A DNA stretch of 64,000 nt from Cryobacterium breve (GTDB taxonomy: Bacteria > Actinomycetota > Actinomycetes > Actinomycetales > Microbacteriaceae): contig NZ_SOGJ01000011.1 in assembly GCF_004402375.1 (NCBI RefSeq), positions 124,001 through 188,000 on the forward strand. Reading direction: 5' to 3'. The translations under genes and the position numbers were made by a program. Below the pieces are notes generated by a model that had not been told where the DNA came from, did no database searches, and saw only the letters and a program-made list of their open reading frames with translations. Positions 21,278-29,936 of this stretch are shown one piece after another (the stretch's first letter is position 1; each line of letters opens with the position of its first letter).

Positions 21278-21901
21278 CTAGTACCAGCCGACGTCGCCGG
21301 AGTGCGCCCACGCGCCGCACGGAGTTCCGTAGCGACCGGAGATGTAGCCGAGGCCCCAGTCGATCTGGGTGGCGGCGTTGGTCTGCCAGTCATCGCCGGC
21401 CGTGGCCATCTTGGAGCCGGGGAGGGCCTGCGGAATGCCGTAGGCGCCGCTCGAGCTGTTCTCGGCGTTGACGCGCCAGCCGGACTCCTTGTTCCACAAC
21501 GACACCAGGCAGTTGAACTGATCGTCACCCCAGCCACGGGCGGCCACGGCGTCAGCCGCGATCGCCTGGGCGGAGCCCGGGTCGGGGACTGCGGCGGACG
21601 GAGCGGTGCTCGACGTCGACTTGGCTGCGGAAGGCGCTGCCACCGGAGCAGCGACGGGAACGGGCTTGGGCTTTTCCGTGACGGTGAATCCGTCACGAGT
21701 GAACGTGTTCGCGGCCACGGCACCGGCCACTTGGATCTGCTGAGTGGCCTCACCCCCGAAGCGGTCACCGGCGACCTGGAAATAGGGGGACGCAGTCGCA
21801 CCGGAATACGGGTCCACGACGCTCACGAGAACGAAAGCCGCAGCAGCCGTGAAAGCGAAGACGAAGAGGGACACTTCCCCGCGGGAGCGAGACCTGTTCA
21901 T
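21278..21901 (-). CDS. Secreted lytic transglycosylase (SLT-like domain)
   Basis: A 207-residue exported protein thought to cleave peptidoglycan. A hydrophobic signal/anchor lies at about residues 10-30 (SLFVFAFTAAAAFVLVSVV), followed by a Val/Pro/Ala-rich linker and a C-terminal transglycosylase domain (about 135-207). The catalytic Glu is in LWNKESGWR, with SSGAYGIPQA and the C-terminal IDWGLGYISGRYGTPCGAW. ATG at 21901 places the positively charged n-region directly before the hydrophobic core; an upstream start at 21961 would bury it. Confidence 0.88.
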   Translation of the reverse strand: MNRSRSRGEVSLFVFAFTAAAAFVLVSVVDPYSGATASPYFQVAGDRFGGEATQQIQVAGAVAANTFTRDGFTVTEKPKPVPVAAPVAAPSAAKSTSSTAPSAAVPDPGSAQAIAADAVAARGWGDDQFNCLVSLWNKESGWRVNAENSSSGAYGIPQALPGSKMATAGDDWQTNAATQIDWGLGYISGRYGTPCGAWAHSGDVGWY

Positions 21902-22029
21902 TCTGACCTTGACGGGTCTGGTGGCGTGTTCGGACGAAATGATCTCTAGATGTCTACCCACGATTTGTCGATCTTATCTGAAATCCGCCATAACAGCCAG
22001 ATAACGGGCCGATCGACCACAGGGTTGAT

Positions 22030-22578
22030 TCAGCGGACGGCCAGGATGACGTCGACTACACCGTCGAGAACCACGTCTACCTGGGCTTCGCGGTAGCCAC
22101 CGCGCTGCGGGCGGAAAACGGCGCAGCGCACATCATCGACCGTGATCGGGGAACCATCTTCGAAATACCGCACCAGTCGCTGGGAGAACCGGTCGACATC
22201 CGCCCGGTTGTAGCCGACATTCAGAATGCTCACCCGGTGGAAGCGGTGACCGTCTGCGCGGCTGAGCCGGTTCACGAGCACCTGGGCCACATCGTGCACC
22301 TCGGCGAGCCAAGCCTCTCGGCCCTGGGTCTGCGCCGCCCGGTCACGGTCGCGGGTTGCGAAGGCGTCCTCCAGCCGCTCGAGGGCCGCGTCCACATGTG
22401 CGGGCGAGTAGCCGCCCTTGTGCATGTTGAACGCGGTGTGACGAATGTCTTCGGCCGTCAAAACGGCACCGTCGTCGACGCCGTCATAGGCCCTGCGTGC
22501 AACGGCGAGGAACTCATCGACCTGCACAGCGCTGTAGCCGAGCGTCTTCTTGCCGGTGCGGGGGAACGTGGTGGTCAC
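22030..22578 (-). CDS. Protein with two DivIVA-type domains
   Basis: A 182-residue protein made of two similar halves. Residues about 5-70 (GYSAVQVDEFLAVARRAY... IRHTAFNMHKGGYSPAHVDAAL) and about 108-180 (GYNRADVDRFSQRLVRYF... VRCAVFRPQRGGYREAQVDVVL) both carry the GY-x4-VD motif twice, as in DivIVA-domain repeats of actinobacteria. No long coiled coil follows, unlike true DivIVA. The GTG at 22578 is chosen. It lies 48 bp downstream of cdsA on the same strand, which hints at membrane or cell-pole biology. Confidence 0.8.
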   Translation of the reverse strand: MTTTFPRTGKKTLGYSAVQVDEFLAVARRAYDGVDDGAVLTAEDIRHTAFNMHKGGYSPAHVDAALERLEDAFATRDRDRAAQTQGREAWLAEVHDVAQVLVNRLSRADGHRFHRVSILNVGYNRADVDRFSQRLVRYFEDGSPITVDDVRCAVFRPQRGGYREAQVDVVLDGVVDVILAVR

Positions 22579-22625
22579 CGCTTCATTCTGCCTCACGTGC
22601 TCTCGCCTCACGAATCCGACGGCAG

Positions 22626-23624
22626 CTAGGCGAAGATCAAGTAAAGGGCGTATGCGGCCGCGGCAGACGGCAGGATCGAATCCAGCCGGTCCAGGAATCC
22701 GCCGTGGCCTGGCAGCCAGGAGCTCATGTCCTTGATGCCGAGGTCACGTTTGATCAGGGATTCCGCCAAATCGCCGAAGGTGGCGCTGAGCAGGATGACT
22801 GCCCCGAAGATCAGGCCGAACCACCAAGGCTGACCGAGCATGAAAACGGAGAGTAGAACGCCCACGCCGAGGCAGGCCACACCGGCGCCGGCGAATCCTT
22901 CCCAGGTCTTCTTCGGGCTGATCGTGGGAACCATGCGGTGCTTGCCGAAGCTCAGGCCGGCCGCATACGCCGCCGTGTCGGAGGAGATCACGAGCAGGAG
23001 AAAGGCGAGGGTCCACCACTGTCCATCGGGTTGGGCGACCAGAAGCACCGAGAAACTGCCCAGGAACACGACATAGGACTGGATGAGGAAGCCGCCGCCG
23101 ATGTCACCACGCACGTCCCTCGCCGGGGCGCGGTGTTCCTTCCGGAGCAGGAGCGCAAGGCGCCAGAGCCCGATCAGCACGATGCCTGCGAGCGTGGCCA
23201 GCCACTGCCCTGCCGCACCGAGGTAAAATGCCGCTGGCACGACGCCCACGGATGCCAGCACCACCGGTACCCGAGGAACGTTGCGACCGGCGTGACGGAG
23301 CGCCTGGGCCAATTCAAACGCCGTGAAGCCCACGAAGGCGATCGCGCAAACCATGAACAGGTCTTTGATGAAGATCAGGCTGAACAACATGAACAGCCCC
23401 AAGGCGAGACCGATCAGGGTGGCCAGGATCAGGTTGCGTCCTGTGCGCGCCTGGATGCGTTCCTGGGTAGCGTCCAATTGCGCCCGGGTCGCCAGCATCT
23501 GACGTTCGATGTCGGCACGTTTCGACTGCATCTGGGCGCGGAATTCGGCACGGCTGACGCCACGCTCGCGCTTGCCGGGCAGCCCCTGGCGTGAATCGCC
23601 TGAATCGCCTGAATCGTCCGTCAT
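22626..23624 (-). CDS. cdsA: Phosphatidate cytidylyltransferase CdsA
   Basis: Makes CDP-diacylglycerol from phosphatidate and CTP in the membrane. Many hydrophobic helices follow a charged cytoplasmic N-terminus of about 60 residues. The CDP-DAG synthase signature is clear: KHRMVPTISPKKTWEGFAG and DLAESLIKRDLGIKDMSSWLPGHGGFLDRLDSI. At 332 residues it is longer than E. coli CdsA because of the charged N-terminal region with coiled-coil character. It is last of the rpsB-tsf-pyrH-frr-cdsA series. Confidence 0.95.
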   Translation of the reverse strand: MTDDSGDSGDSRQGLPGKRERGVSRAEFRAQMQSKRADIERQMLATRAQLDATQERIQARTGRNLILATLIGLALGLFMLFSLIFIKDLFMVCAIAFVGFTAFELAQALRHAGRNVPRVPVVLASVGVVPAAFYLGAAGQWLATLAGIVLIGLWRLALLLRKEHRAPARDVRGDIGGGFLIQSYVVFLGSFSVLLVAQPDGQWWTLAFLLLVISSDTAAYAAGLSFGKHRMVPTISPKKTWEGFAGAGVACLGVGVLLSVFMLGQPWWFGLIFGAVILLSATFGDLAESLIKRDLGIKDMSSWLPGHGGFLDRLDSILPSAAAAYALYLIFA

Positions 23625-23639
23625 GAGGCTGGCTCGTCC

Positions 23640-24194
23640 TTAGATCTCGAGGAGTTCGGCTTCTTTACGCTTGAGGGCGTCGTCGATCGCGTCCACGTGG
23701 GCCTTGGTGATGAGCTCGAGTTCCTTCTCAGCGCGAGCCACGTCGTCGTCCCCCACTTCGCTCTTCAGGGCGTCGAGCTCGTCCTTCGCCTTGCGGCGCA
23801 GGTTGCGCACGGACACCTTGGCGTCTTCGGCTTTGGTGCGTACGATCTTGACGTACTCCTTGCGGCGGTCGGCGGTCAGCTCCGGCAGTGTGGCACGGAT
23901 GACGTTGCCGTCGTTGCCGAGGTTGGCGCCCAGGTTCGGCGTGTCGCGGATGGCTTGCTCGATGTCGCGCAGGGCACCCTTGTCGTACGGGCCGATCAGG
24001 AGCGTGCGCGCTTCCTGGTTCTGAAGGGACGCGAGCTGCTCCAGCGGCGTCTGGGTACCGTAGTAGTTGACCAGGATCTTGGCGAACATCTGCGGGTTCG
24101 CTCGTCCGGTTCGAACGGTCGCGAAGTCGTCTTTGGCGGCTTCGACGGCCTTGTTCATGCGGGCGGTGGCGTCGGACAGAACATCCGTGATCAC
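23640..24194 (-). CDS. frr: Ribosome recycling factor
   Basis: Splits post-termination ribosomes together with EF-G. The 184-residue length, the N-terminal [23 protein letters not shown] and the C-terminal long helices with [23 protein letters not shown] identify it. It lies between pyrH and cdsA in the conserved actinobacterial order. Confidence 0.98.
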   Translation of the reverse strand: MITDVLSDATARMNKAVEAAKDDFATVRTGRANPQMFAKILVNYYGTQTPLEQLASLQNQEARTLLIGPYDKGALRDIEQAIRDTPNLGANLGNDGNVIRATLPELTADRRKEYVKIVRTKAEDAKVSVRNLRRKAKDELDALKSEVGDDDVARAEKELELITKAHVDAIDDALKRKEAELLEI

Positions 24195-24225
24195 GGTGAC
24201 TCCTTCTTCGATGGCAGTGACAAGC

Positions 24226-24942
24226 TTAGTTGGAGACGAGGGTTCCCAGATCGGCGCCGAGAATGGCGGCCGTCACGTTGCCGTGGGGAGCCATGCCGAA
24301 AACCTGCATGGGCATCCCGTTGTCCATGCACAGGCTGAACGCGGTCGAGTCGACGACCTTGAGACCGCGCTGCAGGGCATCCTGGTACGTGATGCGGTCG
24401 ATCTTGTGCGCATCGGGGTTGGTGCGCGGGTCGTCGGAGTAGACGCCGTCGACGCCGTTCTTGGCGACAAGCACGATGTCCGCGTCGATCTCGAGGGCTC
24501 GCTGCGCGGCGACGGTGTCGGTTGAGAAGTAGGGCAGCCCGGCGCCGGCACCGAAGATGACAACTCGGCCCTTCTCGAGGTGGCGCTCCGCGCGACGCGG
24601 GATGTACGGTTCGGCAACCTGTGTCATCGCGATGGCGGACTGAACCCGCGTCTCGGCCCCGGCCTGCTCCAGGAAGTCCTGCAGGGCGAGGGCGTTCATG
24701 ACGGTCCCGAGCATGCCCATGTAGTCGGCCCGCCCGCGGTCCATGCCGCGCTGCGACAATTCGGCGCCGCGAAAGAAGTTGCCACCGCCGACGACGATCG
24801 CGATCTCGACCTGCTTGGCCGCTTCGGCGATCTCTCGGGCGAGGGCGCTGATCACGTCGGGGTTGACACCGAGGCTGCCTGCCCCGAACGCTTCACCGGA
24901 AAGTTTGAGGACGACCCTGCGCTTCTTGACCGTGTCTGACAT
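24226..24942 (-). CDS. pyrH: UMP kinase PyrH
   Basis: Phosphorylates UMP to UDP; hexameric and usually regulated by GTP and UTP. The 238-residue protein has [24 protein letters not shown] and [32 protein letters not shown], all of the bacterial UMP kinase family. ATG at 24942 (MSDTVKKRR) is chosen because the 26 codons before it have no family counterpart. A hairpin upstream (25024-25061) may reduce its expression relative to tsf. Confidence 0.97.
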   Translation of the reverse strand: MSDTVKKRRVVLKLSGEAFGAGSLGVNPDVISALAREIAEAAKQVEIAIVVGGGNFFRGAELSQRGMDRGRADYMGMLGTVMNALALQDFLEQAGAETRVQSAIAMTQVAEPYIPRRAERHLEKGRVVIFGAGAGLPYFSTDTVAAQRALEIDADIVLVAKNGVDGVYSDDPRTNPDAHKIDRITYQDALQRGLKVVDSTAFSLCMDNGMPMQVFGMAPHGNVTAAILGADLGTLVSN

Positions 24943-25023
24943 GCTGTGCGCTTCTTCCCGTTGTGCTCTGCGTTCTGTGCTTCTTCTAAAGCTACTGTGT
25001 GGACTACTGGGTGCCCACACAGA

Positions 25024-25061
25024 GAAGGAGACCGGATTGCGATTGCAACCCGATCTCCTTC
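25024..25061 (-). terminator. Hairpin between tsf and pyrH, probable partial terminator
   Basis: A 17-bp stem with a 4-nt loop. Two of the pairs are mismatched as plus-strand RNA (C-A and A-C) but become G-U wobbles in minus-strand RNA, so the structure is intact only in the direction tsf to pyrH. It is followed by CUUCUCUGUGU, a poor U-tract, so attenuation is more likely than full stop. Confidence 0.8.
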
Positions 25062-25079
25062 AGTGAATCAAACGACCGG

Positions 25080-25907
25080 TTACGCGCCGACCTTGAACCG
25101 GGCGAAGCCCGACACGGTCAGTCCGGCGTCGGCCAAGACCTTGCTGACGGACAACTTGTTGTCCTTTGCGTAGTCCTGCTCGAGAAGTGCGACCTGCTTG
25201 AAGTACGCGGTGACGCGACCCTCGACGATCTTGGGCAATGCCGCTTCCGGCTTGCCCTCGTTCTTCGAGATCTCAGTGACGATCCGGCGTTCGGCCTCAA
25301 CGGCGTCGGCGGGGACGTCTTCGCGAGCGAGGTACTCGGGGTTCGCGAAGGAGATGTGCTGGGCCACGCTGCGCGCGGTGTCTGCGTCGTCTCCGGTATA
25401 GCCGAGAACAACGCCGACCTGCGGGGGCAGGTCCTTGCTGGTCTTGTGCAGGTAGATCGCGAACTTCTCACCGGTGACGGATGCGACGCGGCGAAGTTCG
25501 AACTTCTCGCCGATGATCGCGGCTTCGCCGTCGATGAGCTGGCCGACGGTCTGGCCGTCAACCGGAGCGGCCAGGCCTTCCTCGATCGTGGTGGCGCCGG
25601 CAGCGGCGACCGCGTCCAGAACCTTGTCCGCCAGCGCGACGAACTTGTCGCCCTTGGCGACGAAGTCGGTCTCGCAGGCGAGCTCGATCAGGGTGGCGAC
25701 GGTGCCCAATTCCTTGGCAGCGACGAGTCCCTCGGAGGTGGAACGGTCGGCGCGCTTGGCGTTGCCCTTCGCACCCTTCATCCGGAGGAGTTCGACGGCC
25801 TTTTCCATGTCGCCGTCGGCTTCAACGAGGGCGTTCTTGGTGTCGACCATGCCGGTACCGAGACGCTCGCGCAGCGCTTTCACGTCTGCGAGGCTGATGC
25901 TTGCCAT
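25080..25907 (-). CDS. tsf: Elongation factor Ts
   Basis: Guanine nucleotide exchange factor for EF-Tu. The 275-residue protein starts with the UBA-like domain (DVKALRERLGTGMVDTKNAL) and contains the conserved ELACETDFVAKGDKF segment that contacts EF-Tu. It follows rpsB by 9 bp and is followed by a hairpin before pyrH. Confidence 0.98.
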   Translation of the reverse strand: MASISLADVKALRERLGTGMVDTKNALVEADGDMEKAVELLRMKGAKGNAKRADRSTSEGLVAAKELGTVATLIELACETDFVAKGDKFVALADKVLDAVAAAGATTIEEGLAAPVDGQTVGQLIDGEAAIIGEKFELRRVASVTGEKFAIYLHKTSKDLPPQVGVVLGYTGDDADTARSVAQHISFANPEYLAREDVPADAVEAERRIVTEISKNEGKPEAALPKIVEGRVTAYFKQVALLEQDYAKDNKLSVSKVLADAGLTVSGFARFKVGA

Positions 25908-25916
25908 GCGGGGTCC

Positions 25917-26822
25917 TTACTTGGTTTCTTCGGCGGAAGCGTCAGCTTCAACGACGGGTGCGGCTTCTGCTTCTGCGGCGGGGGCTTCGGCGGCGACCTC
26001 TTCGGTGGCCGGCTCGGCGACGACGGCCTCGGTGGCGACGGTCTCGTCGGCAGCCGGGGTGGCCTCGGCCGGAGCGGCCAGGAGTTCGGCTTCCCACGCG
26101 GCGAGAGGCTCGATTTCAGCCTCCGGCTTGGCGTGACGCTGAATGAGGCCCTCGGCTGCGGCGTCCGCGATGATGCGGGTCAGCAGGCCGACGGAGCGGA
26201 TGGCGTCGTCGTTGCCCGGAATCGGGTACTGAACGTCGTCCGGGTCGCAGTTGGTGTCAAGAATTGCGATGACGGGGATGCCGAGCTTGCGGGCTTCGTC
26301 AATGGCGAGGTGCTCCTTGTTGGTGTCCACAACCCACAGCGCCGACGGCGTCTTCGTGAGGTTACGGATTCCGCCGAGGCTCTTGTGAAGCTTGACGAGC
26401 TCGCGCTTCTTGATGAGCATTTCCTTCTTGGTGAAACCACTCTTGGCGGTGTCCTCGAAGTCGAGCTCTTCGAGCTCTTTCATGCGGGCCAGGCGCTTGG
26501 AAACGGTCTGGAAGTTGGTGAGGAGGCCACCGAGCCAGCGCTGGTTGACGTAGGGCTGGCCCACGCGGATAGCCTGTTCGGCGATCGATTCCTGAGCCTG
26601 CTTCTTCGTTCCGACGAAGAGAATGGTGCCGCCATGGGCAACCGTCTCCTTGACGAAGTCATAGGCCTTGTCGACGAACCCGAGCGACTGCTGCAGGTCG
26701 ATGATGTAGATGCCGGACCGCTCCGTGAAGATGAAGCGCTTCATCTTCGGGTTCCAACGGCGGGTCTGGTGCCCGAAGTGCACGCCGCTGTCGAGCAGCT
26801 GGCGAATGGTTACGACGGCCAT
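25917..26822 (-). CDS. rpsB: 30S ribosomal protein S2
   Basis: Small-subunit protein. [27 protein letters not shown] at the N-terminus and [22 protein letters not shown] are diagnostic. At 301 residues it exceeds the usual 240-260 because of an Ala/Glu/Val-rich acidic tail (about residues 245-301), as in many actinobacteria. ATG at 26822 is the family start; 25 in-frame codons upstream have no counterpart. Confidence 0.98.
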   Translation of the reverse strand: MAVVTIRQLLDSGVHFGHQTRRWNPKMKRFIFTERSGIYIIDLQQSLGFVDKAYDFVKETVAHGGTILFVGTKKQAQESIAEQAIRVGQPYVNQRWLGGLLTNFQTVSKRLARMKELEELDFEDTAKSGFTKKEMLIKKRELVKLHKSLGGIRNLTKTPSALWVVDTNKEHLAIDEARKLGIPVIAILDTNCDPDDVQYPIPGNDDAIRSVGLLTRIIADAAAEGLIQRHAKPEAEIEPLAAWEAELLAAPAEATPAADETVATEAVVAEPATEEVAAEAPAAEAEAAPVVEADASAEETK

Positions 26823-27143
26823 GAGCCGTTCTCCTTGTCCGGCGCGCGCTGCGAAGCAACGAACGCCAATCGGTTTGTGTCGTGATCGGATGACCACTAC
26901 TCCTGGTGCCCGGCACAGAACCGCCCAGCTTCTGGAAGAAGCGAGGACCGAGTGGATCTGGAGGCCGAATGGGCACGCGTAGTCAGCGCATGAAGCGCTG
27001 CTCCAAGGAGTTTAGCACCCATGCCAGGTGGCCTGCGCGCGACGACGGGTGCGGGCATCCCTCCCCAACCGGCGCGGTCGCGGCGTCGCCACGAATGATG
27101 CACCCGTCGGTGTCTGGCGTATCGAGCGCTGCACGGTGGGAAC
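26823..27143. other. Intergenic region between rpsB and the M23 peptidase gene
   Basis: 321 bp without a gene, holding the leader and promoters of the two divergent genes. A 17-bp hairpin (CAGCGC-ATGAA-GCGCTG) lies at 26986-27002, and its minus-strand transcript would sit in the rpsB leader, where autoregulation by S2 is known in other bacteria. No promoter hexamers could be assigned with confidence. Confidence 0.5.
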
Positions 27144-27842
27144 ATGAATCCCTCCCGACTCTTAGTCGCGGCGCTGCTGGTGCTGCCGCTGGCCGTCCTG
27201 TTCACCGCCAGCCCCGGTGGTGCGAGCGCCGACGGCCGGGTTTCGCCCGGGGGCAGGGTCACTCACGCCGACCCGGGTGCCGCAGTGCTCGCTGAACCGG
27301 ACCCGGCGGACTCCTGGGTGTGGCCGCTGGCTCCGCCGCACCCAGTGCTGCGGTCCTTCCAGGCGCCGGTCACCCGCTATTCTCCCGGTCACCGGGGTCT
27401 GGACCTCGAGGCGCGGCCGGGCCTGGAGGTGGTCGCTCCGGCCGACGGCGTCGTCTCCTTCGCTGGCGTGGTGGTGGATCGTCCTGTTCTCTCCGTCGAG
27501 CACGCCGACGGGCTGGTGTCCAGTGTCGAACCGGTGTCGGCCGTCGTCGCCGTCGGCGACCGGGTCTTCGCTGGACAACCCGTCGGCCAGGTGGCCGACG
27601 GCGGTCACTGCGCCGGGCGGTGTCTGCACTTCGGTGCCCGGCTGCACGGGGGCTATGTGACCCCGCTGCTGTACCTGGTCGGCGTTCCGCGCGCGGTGCT
27701 GCTGCCACCGCCTCCCTCGGCGGCAGCCGCGCACGGAGACGGGCACGGAGACGGGCACGGAGACGGGCACGGAGACGGGCACGCGGAGCCCACCGCACCC
27801 GGGGTCAGGCGCGCGGGTGCGCGGTGCGGTAGCTCTGTTTGA
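27144..27842 (+). CDS. M23-family peptidase-like secreted protein
   Basis: A 232-residue exported protein. A signal peptide (residues 1-29, LLVAALLVLPLAVLFTASPGGASA) precedes an M23/LytM domain with GHRGLDLEA, which supplies the zinc ligands H and D. The HxH motif reads CLH (RCLHFGARLHGG), so the first histidine, usually a catalytic base, is cysteine. The tail carries four HGDG repeats. Near rpsB such genes are common in actinobacteria. It could be an inactive or regulatory LytM protein. The last 38 bp overlap xerC on the other strand. Confidence 0.85.
   Translation: MNPSRLLVAALLVLPLAVLFTASPGGASADGRVSPGGRVTHADPGAAVLAEPDPADSWVWPLAPPHPVLRSFQAPVTRYSPGHRGLDLEARPGLEVVAPADGVVSFAGVVVDRPVLSVEHADGLVSSVEPVSAVVAVGDRVFAGQPVGQVADGGHCAGRCLHFGARLHGGYVTPLLYLVGVPRAVLLPPPPSAAAAHGDGHGDGHGDGHGDGHAEPTAPGVRRAGARCGSSV
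27732..27779 (+). repeat. Four tandem 12-bp repeats encoding HGDG
   Basis: Four identical copies of CACGGAGACGGG, in frame in the M23 gene, followed by one more CAC. They encode a His/Asp/Gly-rich tail that could bind metal. Identical copies suggest recent slippage expansion and likely length variation between strains. Confidence 0.95.
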
Positions 27843-28728
27843 GGCGCTCCGCGGAAACGTGCGTATAGATCTGGGTGGTACCCAGGCTCGCATGGCCCAG
27901 GAGCTCTTGAACAGCGCGGAGGTCCGCTCCGCCGTCGAGCAGGTGTGTGGCGGCTGTGTGCCGCAGCGCGTGCGGGCCAGCCGGACCGTTGCCGGGAACA
28001 TCGGCGAGCAGGGCGGCGACCAGCCGATAGACGGCCCGCACCCCGAGGCGCTGGCCGCGGGATCCGAGGAACAGTGCGCGGGTCTGAGCCACCGTGCCGG
28101 GGTGTGCGGCGAGTGAGGGCCGGCCCCGGTCAAGATAGCCGAGAATCGCAGCCTGGGCAGGCACGCCGAAGGGAACCACACGGTCCTTGTCGCCCTTGCC
28201 GGTGACCCGAACGGTGAGGCGGTGGAGGTCGACGTCGGCAACGTCAAGGCCGATCAGTTCGGAGACCCGAAGCCCCGACGCGTAGAGCAGTTCGACGAGC
28301 GCGAGTTCGCGCAGGGCCGACGGGTCCTGGCCCGCCGCGCGCAGTTCGAGGTGGGTGAGCAGCTCCTGCATCTGGTCGTGGTTGATCACTCGCGGAAGCG
28401 GGCGTCCGGGCTTCGGTGAACGCAGCCGCACGGCTGGGTCGACCGCACTGCCGCCCGTGCGGGCCAGCCAGGCCGTGAAACTCCGCGCGGATGCGGACCG
28501 TCGCGCGATGGTGGCCCGGGCGAGCCCCGCCTGGTTGCCCTCCCAGAGCCAGTCACGGAGCAGGTCCAAGTTCAGATTATTCGCTGCGTCCACGTTCCTC
28601 CCGGCGGCGAACGCAACCAGGCCGACCAGATCGGTGCGGTAGGCGCGCACGGTGTGAGGTGAATAGCCTCGCTCCACGGCGAGGTAGACCATGAAGTCGT
28701 CGAGCTGCGCCTGCAACGGCCCGGGCAC
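27805..28728 (-). CDS. xerC: Tyrosine recombinase XerC
   Basis: Resolves chromosome dimers at dif with XerD. The 307-residue protein has an N-terminal SAM-like core-binding domain (about 1-95) and the catalytic domain with the R in SGLRVSELIGLD, HALRHTAATHLL (HxxR), the H in LLGHASLGTTQIYTHV and the tyrosine nucleophile in IYTHV. The GTG start lies 2 bp after the phosphodiesterase stop. Its place in the dprA-xerC-rpsB region points to the housekeeping enzyme and argues against a phage integrase. Confidence 0.94.
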   Translation of the reverse strand: MPGPLQAQLDDFMVYLAVERGYSPHTVRAYRTDLVGLVAFAAGRNVDAANNLNLDLLRDWLWEGNQAGLARATIARRSASARSFTAWLARTGGSAVDPAVRLRSPKPGRPLPRVINHDQMQELLTHLELRAAGQDPSALRELALVELLYASGLRVSELIGLDVADVDLHRLTVRVTGKGDKDRVVPFGVPAQAAILGYLDRGRPSLAAHPGTVAQTRALFLGSRGQRLGVRAVYRLVAALLADVPGNGPAGPHALRHTAATHLLDGGADLRAVQELLGHASLGTTQIYTHVSAERLKQSYRTAHPRA

Positions 28729-28730
28729 GG

Positions 28731-29630
28731 TCAGACCTGCCGTGAGAACGCTTCGGTGCGGTCGTCGGGGGTGAGCGCCTCGATGCGGGCAACGAAGGCG
28801 GCGTCGAAATGGGTGGCCCCCGGGAAATCACCGAGCGGAACCAGTGAATGCACGACCTGGTCCTTGTAGACGTGCACGAGGTTGATGGACTGGCCGCCTC
28901 GTACCCCGGTGAGTTCTCGGCTGGGACCCGTGGGGTCGATCGTGTAGCACGTGGCCGCCGCGACCGAGACGGGAATTCCAGCGAAGAGCCCGGTAGTGGC
29001 GTGGTGCAGGTGACCGCCCAGAATCGCGCGAATATCGGAGCCAGCGACCACCTCGGCCAACCGCGCCTGTCCCCGCAGCTCGAGAATGCTCATCAGAGGC
29101 AGCAGCGTGGGAAGCGGCGGGTGATGCAGCGCGAGCAGGGTGCCCTGCGGTGCCGGTTCCCTAAGCACGTCGGCCAGCCAGTCCAGTTGCGCACCGGAGA
29201 GATCGCCGTGGTGGTACCCGGGCACGCTGGTGTCGAGGGCCACGACGCGCACTCCCCCAAGGTCGACGACCCGGTCGACCGGCGACCCGGAACCGGGCTC
29301 ACGGAGAAGCTCGGTGCGGAATGCCTCGCGGTTGTCGTGATTGCCCATCACCCAGATCACCGGGGCGCCGAGGCGCTCGGCCGAGGCCTCCACGATGTCG
29401 CGAACTCGGCGGTAGGCGTCGGCCTCCCCCCGGTCCGCGATGTCCCCGGTGAAGAGCAAGGCGTCGGGGCGCAGTCCGGATCGTTCCAACTGCTCCATGG
29501 CCCGGCGTACGGGTCCGTCGGTGTCGACTGTGCCGTACAGTGCCCGATTGTCGCTGAGAAAGTGGGTGTCGCTGATGTGCGCGATGAGGTGGGAAGCGGG
29601 CGGGTATTGGCCCAGTTGCACGGCGGACAT
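28731..29630 (-). CDS. cpdA: Metallophosphoesterase, CpdA-like cyclic nucleotide phosphodiesterase
   Basis: A 299-residue calcineurin-like phosphoesterase related to 3',5'-cAMP phosphodiesterases such as mycobacterial Rv0805. All metal-binding blocks are present: ISDTHF, FTGDIADRG, VMGNHDNR, ALHHPP and GGHLHH. AAAGG precedes the ATG. It is cotranscribed with xerC. Activity on cAMP is family inference; other phosphodiesters are possible. Confidence 0.88.
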   Translation of the reverse strand: MSAVQLGQYPPASHLIAHISDTHFLSDNRALYGTVDTDGPVRRAMEQLERSGLRPDALLFTGDIADRGEADAYRRVRDIVEASAERLGAPVIWVMGNHDNREAFRTELLREPGSGSPVDRVVDLGGVRVVALDTSVPGYHHGDLSGAQLDWLADVLREPAPQGTLLALHHPPLPTLLPLMSILELRGQARLAEVVAGSDIRAILGGHLHHATTGLFAGIPVSVAAATCYTIDPTGPSRELTGVRGGQSINLVHVYKDQVVHSLVPLGDFPGATHFDAAFVARIEALTPDDRTEAFSRQV

Positions 29631-29676
29631 GGCTTACCTTTCTTCGGTCCCGCCAGACTACGGTGTGCCGCCGACG

Positions 29677-29808
29677 TCAGGCCCGCGTGAAGACCGCGTC
29701 CACGTTCAACGGCGCAACCTCAGCCTCGGCGAGAGCCTCAGAATCCGCGCCAGACGCACCGAGACGAGCATCCGTCATCTGCCAGACGTCATCCGCGGTG
29801 GTGGTCAT
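29677..29808 (-). CDS. Possible 43-residue ORF in the cpdA-dprA gap
   Basis: An ATG at 29808 opens 43 codons (MTTTADDVWQMTDARLG... NVDAVFTRA) ending at 29677, just upstream of cpdA. It is acidic, soluble and resembles no known family. No ribosome binding site is visible, so it may not be translated. The rest of the 306-bp gap 29631-29936 holds nothing else recognisable. Confidence 0.25.
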   Translation of the reverse strand: MTTTADDVWQMTDARLGASGADSEALAEAEVAPLNVDAVFTRA

Positions 29809-29936
29809 GATCGGTGAATCGCGAACACGACACATACCGTCGATAGCCTGTCGCCTATTCGTCGACTGGGCTCAGAAATCATGTTCTACCGGTGCGACTG
29901 CAGTCTTGCCCGATCTCGATAGGCTCGACCACCCGT

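Noticed and set aside
24999-26885. Plus-strand open frame of 628 codons opposite tsf and rpsB
   Set aside because: Shadow of EF-Ts and S2, with low-complexity Gly/Val/Asp translation and no domain.
27805-28728. Tyrosine recombinase as a phage or integron integrase
   Set aside because: It lies in the conserved dprA-xerC-rpsB region with the usual XerC length and has no phage genes or attachment site nearby.
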